Positions 16,674 to 26,089 are shown, counted from the stretch's first letter. The stretch: 64,000 bases of DNA from Oscillospiraceae bacterium (GCA_017472735.1 JAFUOD010000014.1:58889-122888); one strand, 5' to 3'. Translations and numbers: made by a program. Notes: a model not told the origin generated them from the letters alone.

Positions 16674-18431
16674 ATGAAAAAGATTACTTCGCTTCTTTCT
16701 GAAGTGGTGGCTTGCGCCTTTGAAAAGTGCGGATACGACCCCAAACTCGGCGTTGTTACCGTTTCGGACAGAATGGACCTTTGCCAGTTCCAGTGCAACG
16801 GCGCGTTTGCAGGCGCAAAGCTTTATAAAAAAGCTCCGTTTATGATTGCAAACGATGTTAAAACAGCACTTGAAACAAGCGAGATTTTTGGTAAGGTTGA
16901 GGTTGCAAACCCCGGATTTTTAAACCTTACATTAACCGATGAATTTTTAGCCGGCTATGTAAACGAGATGGCACTTGATGCAAATCTCGGTGTGCCTCAG
17001 GCCGAAAGTGAGGAAACCATAGTCCTCGATTACGGCGGACCCAACGTTGCAAAGCCTTTGCACATCGGTCATCTGCGTTCGGCTATCATCGGCGAGGCTA
17101 TAAAGCGCATTGCACGTGCAACAGGCCGCAAAGTTATCGGCGACGTTCACCTTGGCGACTGGGGAACACCGATAGGTCTTTGCATTGCAGAGTATATGGA
17201 GCGTCACCCCGAATGGGATTGCTTTAAGCCTGATTTTGACCCCGAAAAGGACTCCGTACCCGAGCTTGATGCCAAGGAGCTAAATGAGATCTATCCATAT
17301 GCAAGTGCCAAGAGCAAGGAAGACCCCGACTTTAAGGAAAAGGCTCACGAGATAACCTCGCTGTTCCAGAAAAAACATCTGGGATATGAAGCGCTCCGAA
17401 AAGAGATCGTTAAGATCTCGGTACAGGACGCAAAGCGTAGCTATGACAAGCTTGACGTTGAATTTGACCTTTGGTACGGCGAAAGCGACGCTTATGATTA
17501 CATCGACGAGCTGGTTGAGACCCTAACAGACAAGGGGCTTTTGTATGAATCGGACGGTGCAATGGTCGTTGATGTTGCCGAAGAATCGGACAAGATCACC
17601 ATGCCTCCTGCGATCATCAAAAAAGCAGACGGATCAAACATTTATGCCACCACCGACCTTGCAACCATAATTCAAAGAAGAAAAGACTTTGACCCCGACC
17701 GCATTTGGTATTTGACAGACAAGCGTCAGGCGCTTCACTTCACTCAGGTGTTCCGTTGTGCAAAGAAGGCAGGAATAGTTGGCGATAATGTGGAATTCAA
17801 GTTCTTGGGCTTCGGCACAATGAACGGCGCTGACGGCAAGCCCTTTAAGACCCGTGACGGCGGTGTTATGCGATTGAGCGACCTTATTGACATTGCAACC
17901 GAGGGTGCGCTTGAAAAGCTTAAGGATTCGGAATATATCAGCGGTGACAAGGCTGAGATCGCACAGAAGATCGGCGTTGCTGCGATCAAGTTCGGCGACC
18001 TTTCGAACCACCCCACAAAGGACTATGTTTTTGACCTTGACAAGTTCTTATCGTTTGACGGTAAGACAGGGACTTATCTTTTATATACCGTTACCCGAAT
18101 CAACTCAATTCTTAAAAAGGCTGATATAGCTTATAACGAAAAGCGCACGATAAACGGCATTTACACCGATGTTGAGCGTGAGCTCGCCCTTACATTGGCA
18201 CTTACGGGCGAAGTGTTCCAGCGTGCATTTGAAGAAATGACACCCTCGACCATTTGTGATAACGCTTATAACATTGCAACCGCCTTCTCGCGCTTCTATC
18301 ACGATAACCACATTCTTAACGAGGCTGACGAGGAAAAGAAAAAGAGCTGGCTGGCACTTTCGCTTATTACAAGATATCTTTTGACAAAGCATCTTGATGT
18401 TTTGGCAATTGAATATGTAGAAAATATGTAA
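16674..18431 (+). CDS. argS: arginyl-tRNA synthetase
   Basis: 585 residues, normal length. Class I synthetase that charges tRNA-Arg. N-terminal Add1 domain (about 1-110), catalytic Rossmann core with HIGH motif in KPLHIGHLRSA near residue 130, then YATTDLATI and the KMSKS-equivalent region GVMRLSDLI (lacking the classical KMSK lysines as is usual in ArgRS), and the helical anticodon-binding DALR domain ending in the typical LYLLTRYLL-like segment (ITRYLLTKHLDVL). Start ATG. Followed after 28 bases by an ECF transporter gene on the same strand, so the two may be co-transcribed. Confidence 0.97.
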   Translation: MKKITSLLSEVVACAFEKCGYDPKLGVVTVSDRMDLCQFQCNGAFAGAKLYKKAPFMIANDVKTALETSEIFGKVEVANPGFLNLTLTDEFLAGYVNEMALDANLGVPQAESEETIVLDYGGPNVAKPLHIGHLRSAIIGEAIKRIARATGRKVIGDVHLGDWGTPIGLCIAEYMERHPEWDCFKPDFDPEKDSVPELDAKELNEIYPYASAKSKEDPDFKEKAHEITSLFQKKHLGYEALRKEIVKISVQDAKRSYDKLDVEFDLWYGESDAYDYIDELVETLTDKGLLYESDGAMVVDVAEESDKITMPPAIIKKADGSNIYATTDLATIIQRRKDFDPDRIWYLTDKRQALHFTQVFRCAKKAGIVGDNVEFKFLGFGTMNGADGKPFKTRDGGVMRLSDLIDIATEGALEKLKDSEYISGDKAEIAQKIGVAAIKFGDLSNHPTKDYVFDLDKFLSFDGKTGTYLLYTVTRINSILKKADIAYNEKRTINGIYTDVERELALTLALTGEVFQRAFEEMTPSTICDNAYNIATAFSRFYHDNHILNEADEEKKKSWLALSLITRYLLTKHLDVLAIEYVENM

Positions 18432-18459
18432 CCCTTTTTCACCTTTTTTGGAGGCAGCT

Positions 18460-19023
18460 ATGAGAGATACTTTAAAGAACCTTACACTTGCGGCAATGTT
18501 TTTGGCACTTTGTTTGGTTTTGCCGTTTTTAACAGGTCAGATACCCGAAATAGGCAGTATGCTCTTGCCCATGCACATTCCGGTGTTGCTTTGCGGACTT
18601 ATTTGCGGTTGGAAATATGGCTTGGCAGTGGGTGCCGTGGCACCGATCATGCGCTCGGTGATTTTGGGCATGCCCCCAATGTTTCCCTCGGCAATAACAA
18701 TGGCATTTGAGCTTGCGGCCTATGGTTTTGTTATAGGTTTGCTTTTTAAAACAGCCAAGTGGCAATGCATAAAATCGCTATATCGCTGCATGATAGTTGC
18801 AATGCTTGCCGGCCGTGCCGTATGGGGTGTGGTGAGTGCGATCCTGCTGGGCATTTGGGGCGAGGGGTTCACCTTTGCGGCATTTTTGGCAGGAGCATTT
18901 TTAAATGCTGTGCCGGGAATTGTTTTGCAGCTTTTGCTTATTCCCGCAATTATGCTTTTGCTTCACAAAACTCATTTGGTGCCTTTTAAAAATCACAAGG
19001 CAGTTAAGGCTTGCTGTAATTAA
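18460..19023 (+). CDS. ECF transporter S component (substrate-specific membrane protein)
   Basis: 187 residues, strongly hydrophobic with about six membrane segments. The N-terminal helix with LTLAAMFLALCLVLPF and the loop GSMLLPMHIPVLLCGLICG are typical of the ECF S-component superfamily that captures vitamins or other micronutrients for an energy-coupling module. The exact ligand cannot be told; no riboswitch was seen upstream. The ATP-binding and T subunits are not in the window, so it would share a common module. ATG with GGAGGC just upstream is preferred over an in-frame TTG 12 bases earlier. Confidence 0.8.
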   Translation: MRDTLKNLTLAAMFLALCLVLPFLTGQIPEIGSMLLPMHIPVLLCGLICGWKYGLAVGAVAPIMRSVILGMPPMFPSAITMAFELAAYGFVIGLLFKTAKWQCIKSLYRCMIVAMLAGRAVWGVVSAILLGIWGEGFTFAAFLAGAFLNAVPGIVLQLLLIPAIMLLLHKTHLVPFKNHKAVKACCN

Positions 19024-19037
19024 TAAAGTATAGAAAA

Positions 19038-19079
19038 CGACCGCCCTCTTTTAATTAAGAGGACGGTCGGTGTTTTTTT
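19038..19079 (+). terminator. terminator after the ECF S component gene
   Basis: Stem CGACCGCCCTCTT / AAGAGGACGGTCG with one mismatch, followed by a T-run. Confidence 0.9.
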
Positions 19080-19089
19080 ATTTACAACA

Positions 19090-19182
19090 AGCGAGCCGTG
19101 GCGAGGTCGCGCGCTGTTTTAAGTTGAGCGACAGCGAAACTTAAAAATCAGGCGCTGTGATGAGCCGTGGCGAGCCGTGAGA
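19090..19182. repeat. GC-rich intergenic island with GAGCCGTGGCG words
   Basis: Two copies of the word GAGCCGTGGCGAG at 19093-19105 and 19162-19174, facing the same way, around an inverted repeat AAGTTGAGCG...CGAAACTT-like core. The same word recurs at 34636-34646. Confidence 0.5.
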
Positions 19183-20106
19183 TTACTTCTCGGTGCGGTG
19201 CTTAAATATAGTGCGGCAGAAGTTATACATATTGGAACGGATGCAGTTGCCTCCGTGATAGCCGCCTTCAACATATGACCAAATGTGGTCTACGCCGTTG
19301 TTTTTAAGTGCATAATGATAAGTTTCGGGGACGTTGTAAACAACAGTGTCGTTAGAGCCTGCTGTGATAAGCAAAACATAAGGTGTCACCTCTTCCGACT
19401 CGAAAACAAGCTCTTCCTCGGGAATAAGCTCGGTAACGCCGGGTGCCGGGCAGATAGCACCGATATAGCCAAACTTTTCGGGGTTAGAGAAACCGATGTA
19501 AAGCGATTCTCTGCCGCCCATTGAGAAGCCGGTGATGGCGGTGTTCTCTCTTCCTCTTGCTACGGAATAGGTATCCTCGATGAAGGGCATAAGGTCATCA
19601 TAAAGCTCGTTGATAAAGTTATCATATGCTGCATTGTTGGTAGCATCCATACCTGTGCAGTATTCAAGCTCTTTGCTGCAGAAAATGTAAGGGAAAACAA
19701 CTATCATTTCCTCAGCCTCACCCTCGGCAATAAGGTTGCCGACTATTTCTACAGTTGTTAAGGTTTCGTCGGTAGGGTTGCACATCGAATCCTCGTTGCC
19801 CCAGTAGCCATGCAAAACATAAAGCACAGGGTAGGATTTTTCTTCGGTATAGCCTGCAGGGAGCAAAATGTTTACGTTGCGCTCACGTCCGCAGGTATCG
19901 GAATAATACTTGACCTTGGTGAGGGTGCCGTAAAGAACATCAAATCTGTCCTCGGTATATTCGGTTGGGCAATGCTCTACTATTTTGGGCTTTGCTTCTT
20001 CAAGGTATTCTGCAGGTGTGATGTCGATCGTGTGATCGCTTACATTGCAGGCAGTAAGCGAAAGCAACATCAATAAAACAATAAGTGCGCTAATAATTCT
20101 TTTCAT
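19183..20106 (-). CDS. secreted esterase lipoprotein (esterase D / feruloyl esterase-like alpha/beta hydrolase)
   Basis: 307 residues. Lipoprotein signal with lipobox SLTAC. Alpha/beta-hydrolase fold of the esterase D / carbohydrate esterase family 1 type: strand VLYVLHGYWGNEDS with the oxyanion region, nucleophile elbow ITGFSMGGRESLY, and a late Asp/His pair (TAGSNDTVVYN, EGGYHGGNCI). Such enzymes remove acetyl or feruloyl groups from xylan side chains at the cell surface; with the GH43 and GH3 genes in the window this fits hemicellulose use, but they are 28 kb apart. Confidence 0.85.
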   Translation of the reverse strand: MKRIISALIVLLMLLSLTACNVSDHTIDITPAEYLEEAKPKIVEHCPTEYTEDRFDVLYGTLTKVKYYSDTCGRERNVNILLPAGYTEEKSYPVLYVLHGYWGNEDSMCNPTDETLTTVEIVGNLIAEGEAEEMIVVFPYIFCSKELEYCTGMDATNNAAYDNFINELYDDLMPFIEDTYSVARGRENTAITGFSMGGRESLYIGFSNPEKFGYIGAICPAPGVTELIPEEELVFESEEVTPYVLLITAGSNDTVVYNVPETYHYALKNNGVDHIWSYVEGGYHGGNCIRSNMYNFCRTIFKHRTEK

Positions 20107-20164
20107 GGATCGTGTGTCTCCTTATAAGTGATGAGAATAATTGTAACTCAAAAGTTATTATCCG

Positions 20165-21697
20165 TCAACCGTTTGCCCAATATTTTCGGTCTAATGTTCG
20201 GTAACGAACAGCCTGTGCTATGTGCTTGCGGTCGATAACTGATGCACCGTCCATATCGGCAACGGTGCGTGCAACCTTTAAAATCTTGTCATAAGCACGG
20301 GCGCTTAAGCCAAGGCGCTCAAAAACCTCTTTAAGCTGGCGGTTGGCTTCATCGGTAACGGGGCAAACCTCGTGCAAAATATCAGAGGTTATGCGTGCGT
20401 TGCAGCTTATGCCTGTGCCCTTAAAGCGCTCTTGCTGAATCTCGCGGGCACGCTGAACACGTTCACGCACCATGGCACTCGATTCCTCTTTTTTAACCGA
20501 GGAAATAGAATCATATTCAACAGGGGCAACTTCGATATGTAAATCGAATCTATCGAGCAATGGGCCTGAGATTTTTGAAAGATACTGTGCTACCTGCTTT
20601 TGCGAACAGATGCACTTTTTGGTGGGGTGGCCGTAATATCCGCAGGGGCAAGGATTCATGGCGGCAACAAGCATTATATCACAGGGATAAGTTATTGTGC
20701 CCGACGCACGGGAGATGGTAACCTTTTTATCCTCTATCGGCTGGCGGAGTATTTCAAGCGTGGGGCGTGCAAACTCGGCAAGCTCGTCTAAGAACAGAAG
20801 ACCGTTGTGTGCAAGCGAGATTTCACCGGGGCGAGGGATACTGCCTCCGCCTGTTAAGCCGGCAGCTGAAACTGTGTGATGCGGAGAACGGAAAGGGCGT
20901 GTGGTTACAAGCGGCGAGTTTTTATCTATTTGCCCTGCGATCGAGTAAACATTTGTGGTTTCAATCGCTTCTTCAAAGGTCATTGTAGGAAGAATTGAGG
21001 GCAGACGCTTTGCAAGCATGCTTTTGCCCGAGCCCGGCGCACCTATCATTATAACATTGTGACCGCCGCAAGCGGCAACCTCTAAAGCCTTTTTGGCTGA
21101 CTGCTGACCCTTGACGTCGCAAAAGTCTAAAGTCTCGGCATAATCGTTGACCTTGGGAACATAAGGCGGCATTTTATCGATAAAGCTATAACCAATTAAG
21201 TGGTCTAAAAGTCGTGCAAGGGTCTCAACACCGTAAACCTCTACCCCATCAATAACAGAAGCTTCATAAGCATTCTCTTTAGGGACATATACTCTTTTAA
21301 CGCCTTGTTTTTTAGCAAGGATAACCATTGGCAAAACGCCGTTTACAGGTCGAAGGTCGCCTCCTAACGAAAGCTCACCGATGAAAACGCTGTCTTCGAC
21401 AGCTTCATCGGGGATTCGGGACATGGCGCACAAAACAGCGACCGCAATTGCAACATCGTGGCTTGAGCCGCCTTTTTTAACATCGGCAGGGGCTAAATTT
21501 ACAACAATGTTTGCAGCAGGAAACTTTAAATTTGTTGATCGGAATGCTGCTTTTATTCTTTCACGAGATTCTTTTACTGCAACATCGGCGAGACCGACGA
21601 TATCAAACCGTTCGATACCCTTGCTCATTTCAATCTCGACATCGACAGAAAAAGCGTTCATTCCCATTAAGCCTAAGCTTTGAACCTTACAAAACAT
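20165..21697 (-). CDS. comM: YifB/ComM family Mg-chelatase-like AAA+ ATPase
   Basis: 510 residues, normal length. An N-terminal Lon-protease-like domain (about 1-170, beginning MFCKVQSLGLMG), a linker, then a Mg-chelatase-type AAA+ domain with Walker A IGAPGSGKSMLAKR, Walker B LLFLDELAEF, sensor region AAMNPCPCGYYGH with the conserved cysteines (CPCGYYG...CICS), and a C-terminal helical domain RYRTLDRKYW. In naturally competent bacteria ComM is a helicase that extends recombining strands during transformation; in clostridia the role is not settled. Single gene with its own upstream region. Confidence 0.93.
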   Translation of the reverse strand: MFCKVQSLGLMGMNAFSVDVEIEMSKGIERFDIVGLADVAVKESRERIKAAFRSTNLKFPAANIVVNLAPADVKKGGSSHDVAIAVAVLCAMSRIPDEAVEDSVFIGELSLGGDLRPVNGVLPMVILAKKQGVKRVYVPKENAYEASVIDGVEVYGVETLARLLDHLIGYSFIDKMPPYVPKVNDYAETLDFCDVKGQQSAKKALEVAACGGHNVIMIGAPGSGKSMLAKRLPSILPTMTFEEAIETTNVYSIAGQIDKNSPLVTTRPFRSPHHTVSAAGLTGGGSIPRPGEISLAHNGLLFLDELAEFARPTLEILRQPIEDKKVTISRASGTITYPCDIMLVAAMNPCPCGYYGHPTKKCICSQKQVAQYLSKISGPLLDRFDLHIEVAPVEYDSISSVKKEESSAMVRERVQRAREIQQERFKGTGISCNARITSDILHEVCPVTDEANRQLKEVFERLGLSARAYDKILKVARTVADMDGASVIDRKHIAQAVRYRTLDRKYWANG

Positions 21698-21797
21698 TGT
21701 TATAAACCGCCTTTCGTGTTTTTATCCATTTTACACCATATTGCAGCTTTTTTCAACCACTTTTGCGCAAATTGCTGAGTTGGTGAGGCACGGAGAA

Positions 21798-21840
21798 GAC
21801 CCCGCGCCCACGGGCGCGGGGTCGGCGGCGCCGGCGCAAA
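21798..21840. repeat. GC-rich hairpin island upstream of the phosphohexomutase gene
   Basis: Perfect 12-bp hairpin GACCCCGCGCCC / GGGCGCGGGGTC with a 2-base centre, followed by the self-complementary GCGCCGGCGC. Style as in the cloverleaf repeats, but only one full arm. Confidence 0.6.
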
Positions 21841-21904
21841 CTGCGGTTTTTTAGTGAGCAGAAAGCAAAACACAAACTTTTCTTTGCAAAAACGCCAAAA
21901 TCAC

Positions 21905-21933
21905 TTGAACTTGATATGCAAAAGTTATATACT
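21905..21933 (+). promoter_or_regulatory. promoter of the phosphohexomutase gene
   Basis: TTGAAC, 17 bases, TATACT, about 50 bases upstream of the start codon. Confidence 0.65.
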
Positions 21934-21982
21934 ATTAATGATACCATAGCGAAATTATTTACTTGAAGGGAGACACAACTTT

Positions 21983-23701
21983 ATGAGAGAATTAGAGCTT
22001 TACAAGCTTTGGCTTGAAAACGCGACCGAGGATGAGGATCTTGTTAATGAGCTTAAGGCTATCGAGGGGGACGAAGAAGCTATTAAGGACAGGTTCTACC
22101 GTGACCTTGAATTTGGTACCGGCGGATTAAGAGGCGTTATCGGCGCAGGCTGTTACAGACTTAACATTTACACCATTCGCCGTGCAACACAGGGCCTTGC
22201 CGACTATGTAAACGGCGCTTTTGAAAACGCTTCGGTTGCAATTGCTTACGACTCGAGAATTAAATCTGATGTTTTTGCTAAAGAGGCTGCTAAGGTTTTA
22301 GCAGGCAACGGAATCAAGGCTTATATTTACCCCGAGCTTATGCCTACACCCATGCTTTCGTGGGCTGTAAGAACCTTGGGCTGTAAGGCAGGCATTGTTT
22401 GCACAGCCTCGCACAACCCTGCAAAATATAACGGCTATAAGGCATACGGCGAAGACGGCTGTCAGATGACCATTGAAGCTGCCGATATTGTTCTGGCTAA
22501 GATAAATGATGTGCCCATGTTTGGCGGCGCAAAGCTTGTTGACTTTGATGAAGGCGTAAAGTCGGGCATGATCGAGCTTATTTCAAACGATGTTATTGAG
22601 GCATATCTTGACGAGGTTGAAAAGCAGCAGGTTCACCCCGAGGCTTCGAAGACAGCAGGCTTAAAGGTCGTTTATACTCCTTTAAACGGCACAGGCAACA
22701 AACCGGTTAGAGCTATTTTAAAGAGAGTCGGTATTACTGATGTTACCGTTGTTCCCGAACAGGAATATCCCGACGGTAACTTCCCCACCTGCCCCTTCCC
22801 CAACCCCGAGATTACCGAAGCTTTGCACTTGGGTCTTGAGCTTTGCAAGACCGTTAAGCCCGACCTTCTTTTGGCTACCGACCCCGACTGTGACCGCGTT
22901 GGCATTGCTGTGCCCGATGGCGACGGCAACTACGTTCTCTTCAGCGGTAACGAAGTAGGCGCAATGCTTTTGGAATACATATGCAAGGAAAGAATTGCTT
23001 TGGGCACAATGCCCGAAAATCCTGTTGCAGTTAAGTCGATCGTATCTACCGATATTGCGATGGCAATTGCTAAGGAATACGGCGTTGAGCTTAGAAACGT
23101 TTTAACAGGCTTTAAGTTCATCGGCGAGCAGATCGGTTTCTTAGAAGCCAAGGGCGAAGCACACAGATGTATATTTGGATTCGAGGAATCATACGGCTAC
23201 CTTGCAGGCTCTTATGTAAGAGATAAGGACGCTGTTGTTGCATCTATGCTTATTTGCGAAATGGCAGCATTTTACCGTTCAAAGGGTATCTCCCTCTTAG
23301 ATGCAAGAGAAGCAATGTATAAAAAATACGGCAACTATGTTCACACCGTTGCAAGCTTCACTTGCGAGGGTGCATCGGGTATGGAACAGATGGCAAGCAT
23401 CATGTCTAACCTTCATGCAAACACCCCTGCCGAAATTGCAGGCTTTAAGGTAGTTGGCTTAAGCGACTATTTAAAGAGAACCGAAACCGACCTTATCAGC
23501 GGCGAGGTTACGCCTATTGACTTGCCTAAGTCGGATGTTATTACCTTTAAACTTGAAAACGGTGCAACCGTTATCTTGCGTCCTTCGGGAACAGAGCCGA
23601 AGATCAAGGCTTATTACACAACCATTGCACCTGAAAGAGAAGAAGCAGTTGCTTTGGGCAAAAAGATTGCAGACGCCTTTAAGGCAATGCTTGGCTTCTA
23701 A
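21983..23701 (+). CDS. phosphoglucomutase/phosphomannomutase (alpha-D-phosphohexomutase)
   Basis: 572 residues, the long clostridial/Bacillus PgcA-like form. Interconverts hexose 1- and 6-phosphates for glycogen and cell-envelope sugar supply. Seen in order: substrate-recognition start GTGGLRG near residue 47, catalytic phosphoserine loop TASHNPAKYNGYKAY near 140, metal site DPDCDRVGIA near 300, sugar-binding loop GFEESYGYL near 400, and phosphate-binding RPSGTEPKIK near the C-terminus. All active-site residues are intact. ATG start with AAGGGAGA upstream. Terminator follows directly. Confidence 0.95.
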   Translation: MRELELYKLWLENATEDEDLVNELKAIEGDEEAIKDRFYRDLEFGTGGLRGVIGAGCYRLNIYTIRRATQGLADYVNGAFENASVAIAYDSRIKSDVFAKEAAKVLAGNGIKAYIYPELMPTPMLSWAVRTLGCKAGIVCTASHNPAKYNGYKAYGEDGCQMTIEAADIVLAKINDVPMFGGAKLVDFDEGVKSGMIELISNDVIEAYLDEVEKQQVHPEASKTAGLKVVYTPLNGTGNKPVRAILKRVGITDVTVVPEQEYPDGNFPTCPFPNPEITEALHLGLELCKTVKPDLLLATDPDCDRVGIAVPDGDGNYVLFSGNEVGAMLLEYICKERIALGTMPENPVAVKSIVSTDIAMAIAKEYGVELRNVLTGFKFIGEQIGFLEAKGEAHRCIFGFEESYGYLAGSYVRDKDAVVASMLICEMAAFYRSKGISLLDAREAMYKKYGNYVHTVASFTCEGASGMEQMASIMSNLHANTPAEIAGFKVVGLSDYLKRTETDLISGEVTPIDLPKSDVITFKLENGATVILRPSGTEPKIKAYYTTIAPEREEAVALGKKIADAFKAMLGF

Positions 23702-23714
23702 ACCAAAAAAGATT

Positions 23715-23741
23715 AACGGCGGGGGTATCCCGCCGTTTTTT
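23715..23741 (+). terminator. terminator after the phosphohexomutase gene
   Basis: Stem AACGGCGGG / CCCGCCGTT plus T-run, 14 bases after the stop. Confidence 0.9.
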
Positions 23742-23756
23742 GTGAAAGGAACGAAG

Positions 23757-24536
23757 ATGACAAACAAAGACATTTTAAACATTGCGCTTAAGCAATCGGC
23801 AATAGATACAGGCTGTGAGTCCGAGGATTTTTTGAAAAGCGAGAACGTTATTGTGCATTCGCGCAAGCACCCTGACGCAAGAAAATATTTAGACCTGCCG
23901 CATTACGCCGACCTTTGCTCTTATGGGCACAACATTGTCGCTTCGGTTATGCCCGAGGTTGAGGGGGTTATCAGCGAGTATATCAACAAGTATACATATT
24001 ACCACTGTTTTGAAACGCCGAACATGAACGTTTTGCAAAAGGCTTTGGAGCCGATGGGGCTGGGGGCTTGCTTTATGGCGGAGTATTTTCTGCCCGACGT
24101 TGACGTTTTAAAGCCGCTCGACTGTGAATATGAGCTTAGGGTTTTAACACCCGATGATTTTGCATTGCTTTATAAGCCCGAATGGTCTAACGCCTTGTGT
24201 GAAAAGCGCAGGCACCTTGACGTTCTGGGCGTTGGAGCCTATTTCAATGGCGAATTGATCGGGCTTGCAGGCTGTAGCGCTGATGGGCTTGATATGTGGC
24301 AGATTGGAATTGACGTTTTGCCCGAACATAGAAAACAGGGTATAGCTTCGAGCCTTGTAAGCCACCTTGCGTGCGAAATTATTAAGCGAGGCAAGGTGCC
24401 GTTTTATTGCTGTGCGTGGTCAAATATCCCCTCGGCAAGAACAGCAATTAAAGCAGGGTTTAAGCCCGCATGGGTGCATCTTACAGTGAAACCCCAAGAA
24501 GTGATTGACAAAATGAACGCTGAGATTGCATTATAA
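23757..24536 (+). CDS. GNAT family N-acetyltransferase
   Basis: 259 residues. The C-terminal half is a GNAT fold: GVGAYFNGELIGLAGCSADG, beta4 MWQIGIDVLPEHRKQGIASSL with the acetyl-CoA pyrophosphate loop RKQGIA, and beta5/alpha4 PFYCCAWSNIPSARTAIKAGF. The N-terminal 130 residues lack a known motif. Substrate unknown. Start ATG chosen just after GAAAGGAACGAAG; the frame stays open upstream through the terminator of the previous gene, but that part is not coding. Monocistronic by position. Confidence 0.8.
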   Translation: MTNKDILNIALKQSAIDTGCESEDFLKSENVIVHSRKHPDARKYLDLPHYADLCSYGHNIVASVMPEVEGVISEYINKYTYYHCFETPNMNVLQKALEPMGLGACFMAEYFLPDVDVLKPLDCEYELRVLTPDDFALLYKPEWSNALCEKRRHLDVLGVGAYFNGELIGLAGCSADGLDMWQIGIDVLPEHRKQGIASSLVSHLACEIIKRGKVPFYCCAWSNIPSARTAIKAGFKPAWVHLTVKPQEVIDKMNAEIAL

Positions 24537-24554
24537 GCTAAAATATGATATAAT
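24526..24554 (+). promoter_or_regulatory. promoter of the 350-residue lipoprotein gene
   Basis: TTGCAT, 17 bases, TATAAT; the -35 box overlaps the end of the GNAT gene. Confidence 0.7.
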
Positions 24555-24593
24555 ATTTATTCAGTTTTAGGAAATTGAAAGGAGGTTGCGCCG

Positions 24594-25646
24594 GTGAAAA
24601 GAATATTGGCTTTGCTGCTTGCCGTTTTGGTTTGCATAACGCTTTGCTCGTGCAAGGATGACAAACACGACAAGACAGATATAAGCAGTGTGACAGACAG
24701 CACAACCGAAAACGTGCCTGACAACGTCGTTTCTCAAACACTGCCGCAGCCTGACGATGAAACTGTTGTAATAAATACCTCTGCCAAGCTTTACGGAAGC
24801 TATTTAACTATGTGCTCGGATGAAAGCATTGAATACCCATATATAAAGGTGTTTGAAAACTATGGCGAAGTATCGGAATACTATGAATCGAACAGCGAAA
24901 GCTTTTTGTTTGGCAGAAAGTTCACTCTCGCATGTGCCTCGTTTAATGACAGTTTCTTAAAAGAAAACGATGTTATGATGCTTGTTTTAAGCGAGGACAG
25001 CTCATACATAAACCACAAGGTAACGCAAGTCGCTGTGACCGCCGACGGTGTGAAGTTTGAGATTGAAAGGCATATGCCGTTGGAGGCACCAAAAAGCAAT
25101 ACGCAGTATCATTTGATTTTTACAGCTCCTAAAGGCACATTTGACGGTGTTGAGGACTTAAGTTTTGACATTAACATGACCGATATTATTGATAAAGCCG
25201 ACGACCAGACCTTTGACGCTGAAAGATACAGAATGATTTACCCCGAGTTTTATCCGTTTGTTTATCGAGCAGATGCCAAGGGCGAAGCCGAAACGGTTGT
25301 TGACACGATTAACAGCTATGCCGAGCTAATAAGCTTTTATGAACAGTATAACGACGAATATGACCTTGAATATAAGTTCAAAAAGCACGTTGGCACGCTT
25401 TATGACGAGAAATCATTCTTTAACGAATATGTACTGCTGGCAATAATCGTACCCTCGAAAAATATGGGCGAAGGGATTTCGGTTGACGAGCTGTTTATTT
25501 ATAACCTCGAAATTTATATGTCGGTTGAAAACACCTCACCTGCTGTTGTATCTGACAATACCGAATGTTATGTTTTGGCAACTGCCGTAGCAAAAAGTGA
25601 CCTTGACGGCGTAAACCTTGAATGGTTTAATATTTCGTTTAATTAA
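24594..25646 (+). CDS. predicted lipoprotein of unknown function
   Basis: 350 residues. GTG start with GGAGG upstream; signal peptide with lipobox TLCSC, then an Asp/Thr-rich spacer. The mature part seems to hold two similar halves of about 110 residues: each has a segment like YGEVSEYYESNSESFLFGRKF or YAELISFYEQYNDEYDLEYKF in similar context, followed by a strand region ending in a hydrophobic LVL/LLAI stretch. This suggests an internal duplication. No catalytic motif and no family recognised. Extracellular, membrane-anchored. Confidence 0.7.
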   Translation: MKRILALLLAVLVCITLCSCKDDKHDKTDISSVTDSTTENVPDNVVSQTLPQPDDETVVINTSAKLYGSYLTMCSDESIEYPYIKVFENYGEVSEYYESNSESFLFGRKFTLACASFNDSFLKENDVMMLVLSEDSSYINHKVTQVAVTADGVKFEIERHMPLEAPKSNTQYHLIFTAPKGTFDGVEDLSFDINMTDIIDKADDQTFDAERYRMIYPEFYPFVYRADAKGEAETVVDTINSYAELISFYEQYNDEYDLEYKFKKHVGTLYDEKSFFNEYVLLAIIVPSKNMGEGISVDELFIYNLEIYMSVENTSPAVVSDNTECYVLATAVAKSDLDGVNLEWFNISFN

Positions 25647-25658
25647 TTAAAAAAGCAC

Positions 25659-25687
25659 TTGCAATTTTAATTTTGGTATGATATAAT
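25659..25687 (+). promoter_or_regulatory. promoter of rpmE
   Basis: TTGCAA, 17 bases, TATAAT, about 120 bases before the start codon, leaving a structured 5' leader. Confidence 0.85.
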
Positions 25688-25694
25688 ACCATAT

Positions 25695-25800
25695 GCGCGT
25701 GTAATTTACACTTAAAATTAATGATTATTCCATAGTACTACTGTCTGAACTGAGGATGATGGGCTACTATGTGAGTCATATAATCGGTTCGGAAAGGAGG
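25695..25800 (+). promoter_or_regulatory. structured 5' leader of rpmE, possible autoregulatory element
   Basis: About 105 bases between promoter and ribosome-binding site. A perfect stem CATAGTA (25731-25737) / TACTATG (25765-25771) encloses a region whose CTGAAC can pair with GTTCGG next to the AGGAGG site, so two exclusive folds are possible. L31 leaders are known in several bacterial groups; identity with one of them was not established. Confidence 0.4.
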
Positions 25801-25809
25801 AAATAAATC

Positions 25810-26019
25810 ATGGCTAAGGAAGGTATCCATCCTAAGTATGAAGCTTGCACCATCACTTGTGCTTGCGGTAACGTAATCGAAACCAAGTCTACCAAGGGCA
25901 ACATCAGAGTTGAAATTTGCTCTAAGTGCCACCCGTTCTACACCGGTAAGCAGAAGCTTGTTGACACCGGCGGACGTGTTGACAGATTCAACAAGCGTTT
26001 CGGTCTTGACAAGAAGTAA
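25810..26019 (+). CDS. rpmE: 50S ribosomal protein L31
   Basis: 69 residues. Zinc-containing (C+) form: CACGN and [13 protein letters not shown] carry the cysteine pairs, with the typical GIHPKY start and [15 protein letters not shown] end. Sits at the ribosome central protuberance and bridges the subunits. Strong AGGAGG site. Own promoter and terminator, so a single-gene unit. A zinc-free paralogue is not seen here. Confidence 0.97.
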   Translation: MAKEGIHPKYEACTITCACGNVIETKSTKGNIRVEICSKCHPFYTGKQKLVDTGGRVDRFNKRFGLDKK

Positions 26020-26033
26020 TTCAAAAGAACGTG

Positions 26034-26064
26034 AAAGAGGGCGAGTTTTTCTGCCCTCTTTTTT
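26034..26064 (+). terminator. terminator after rpmE
   Basis: Stem AAAGAGGGC / GCCCTCTTT with a 10-base loop and a T-run. Confidence 0.85.
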
Positions 26065-26089
26065 CGTAATTTTTAAGGAGGCGTAAGAA

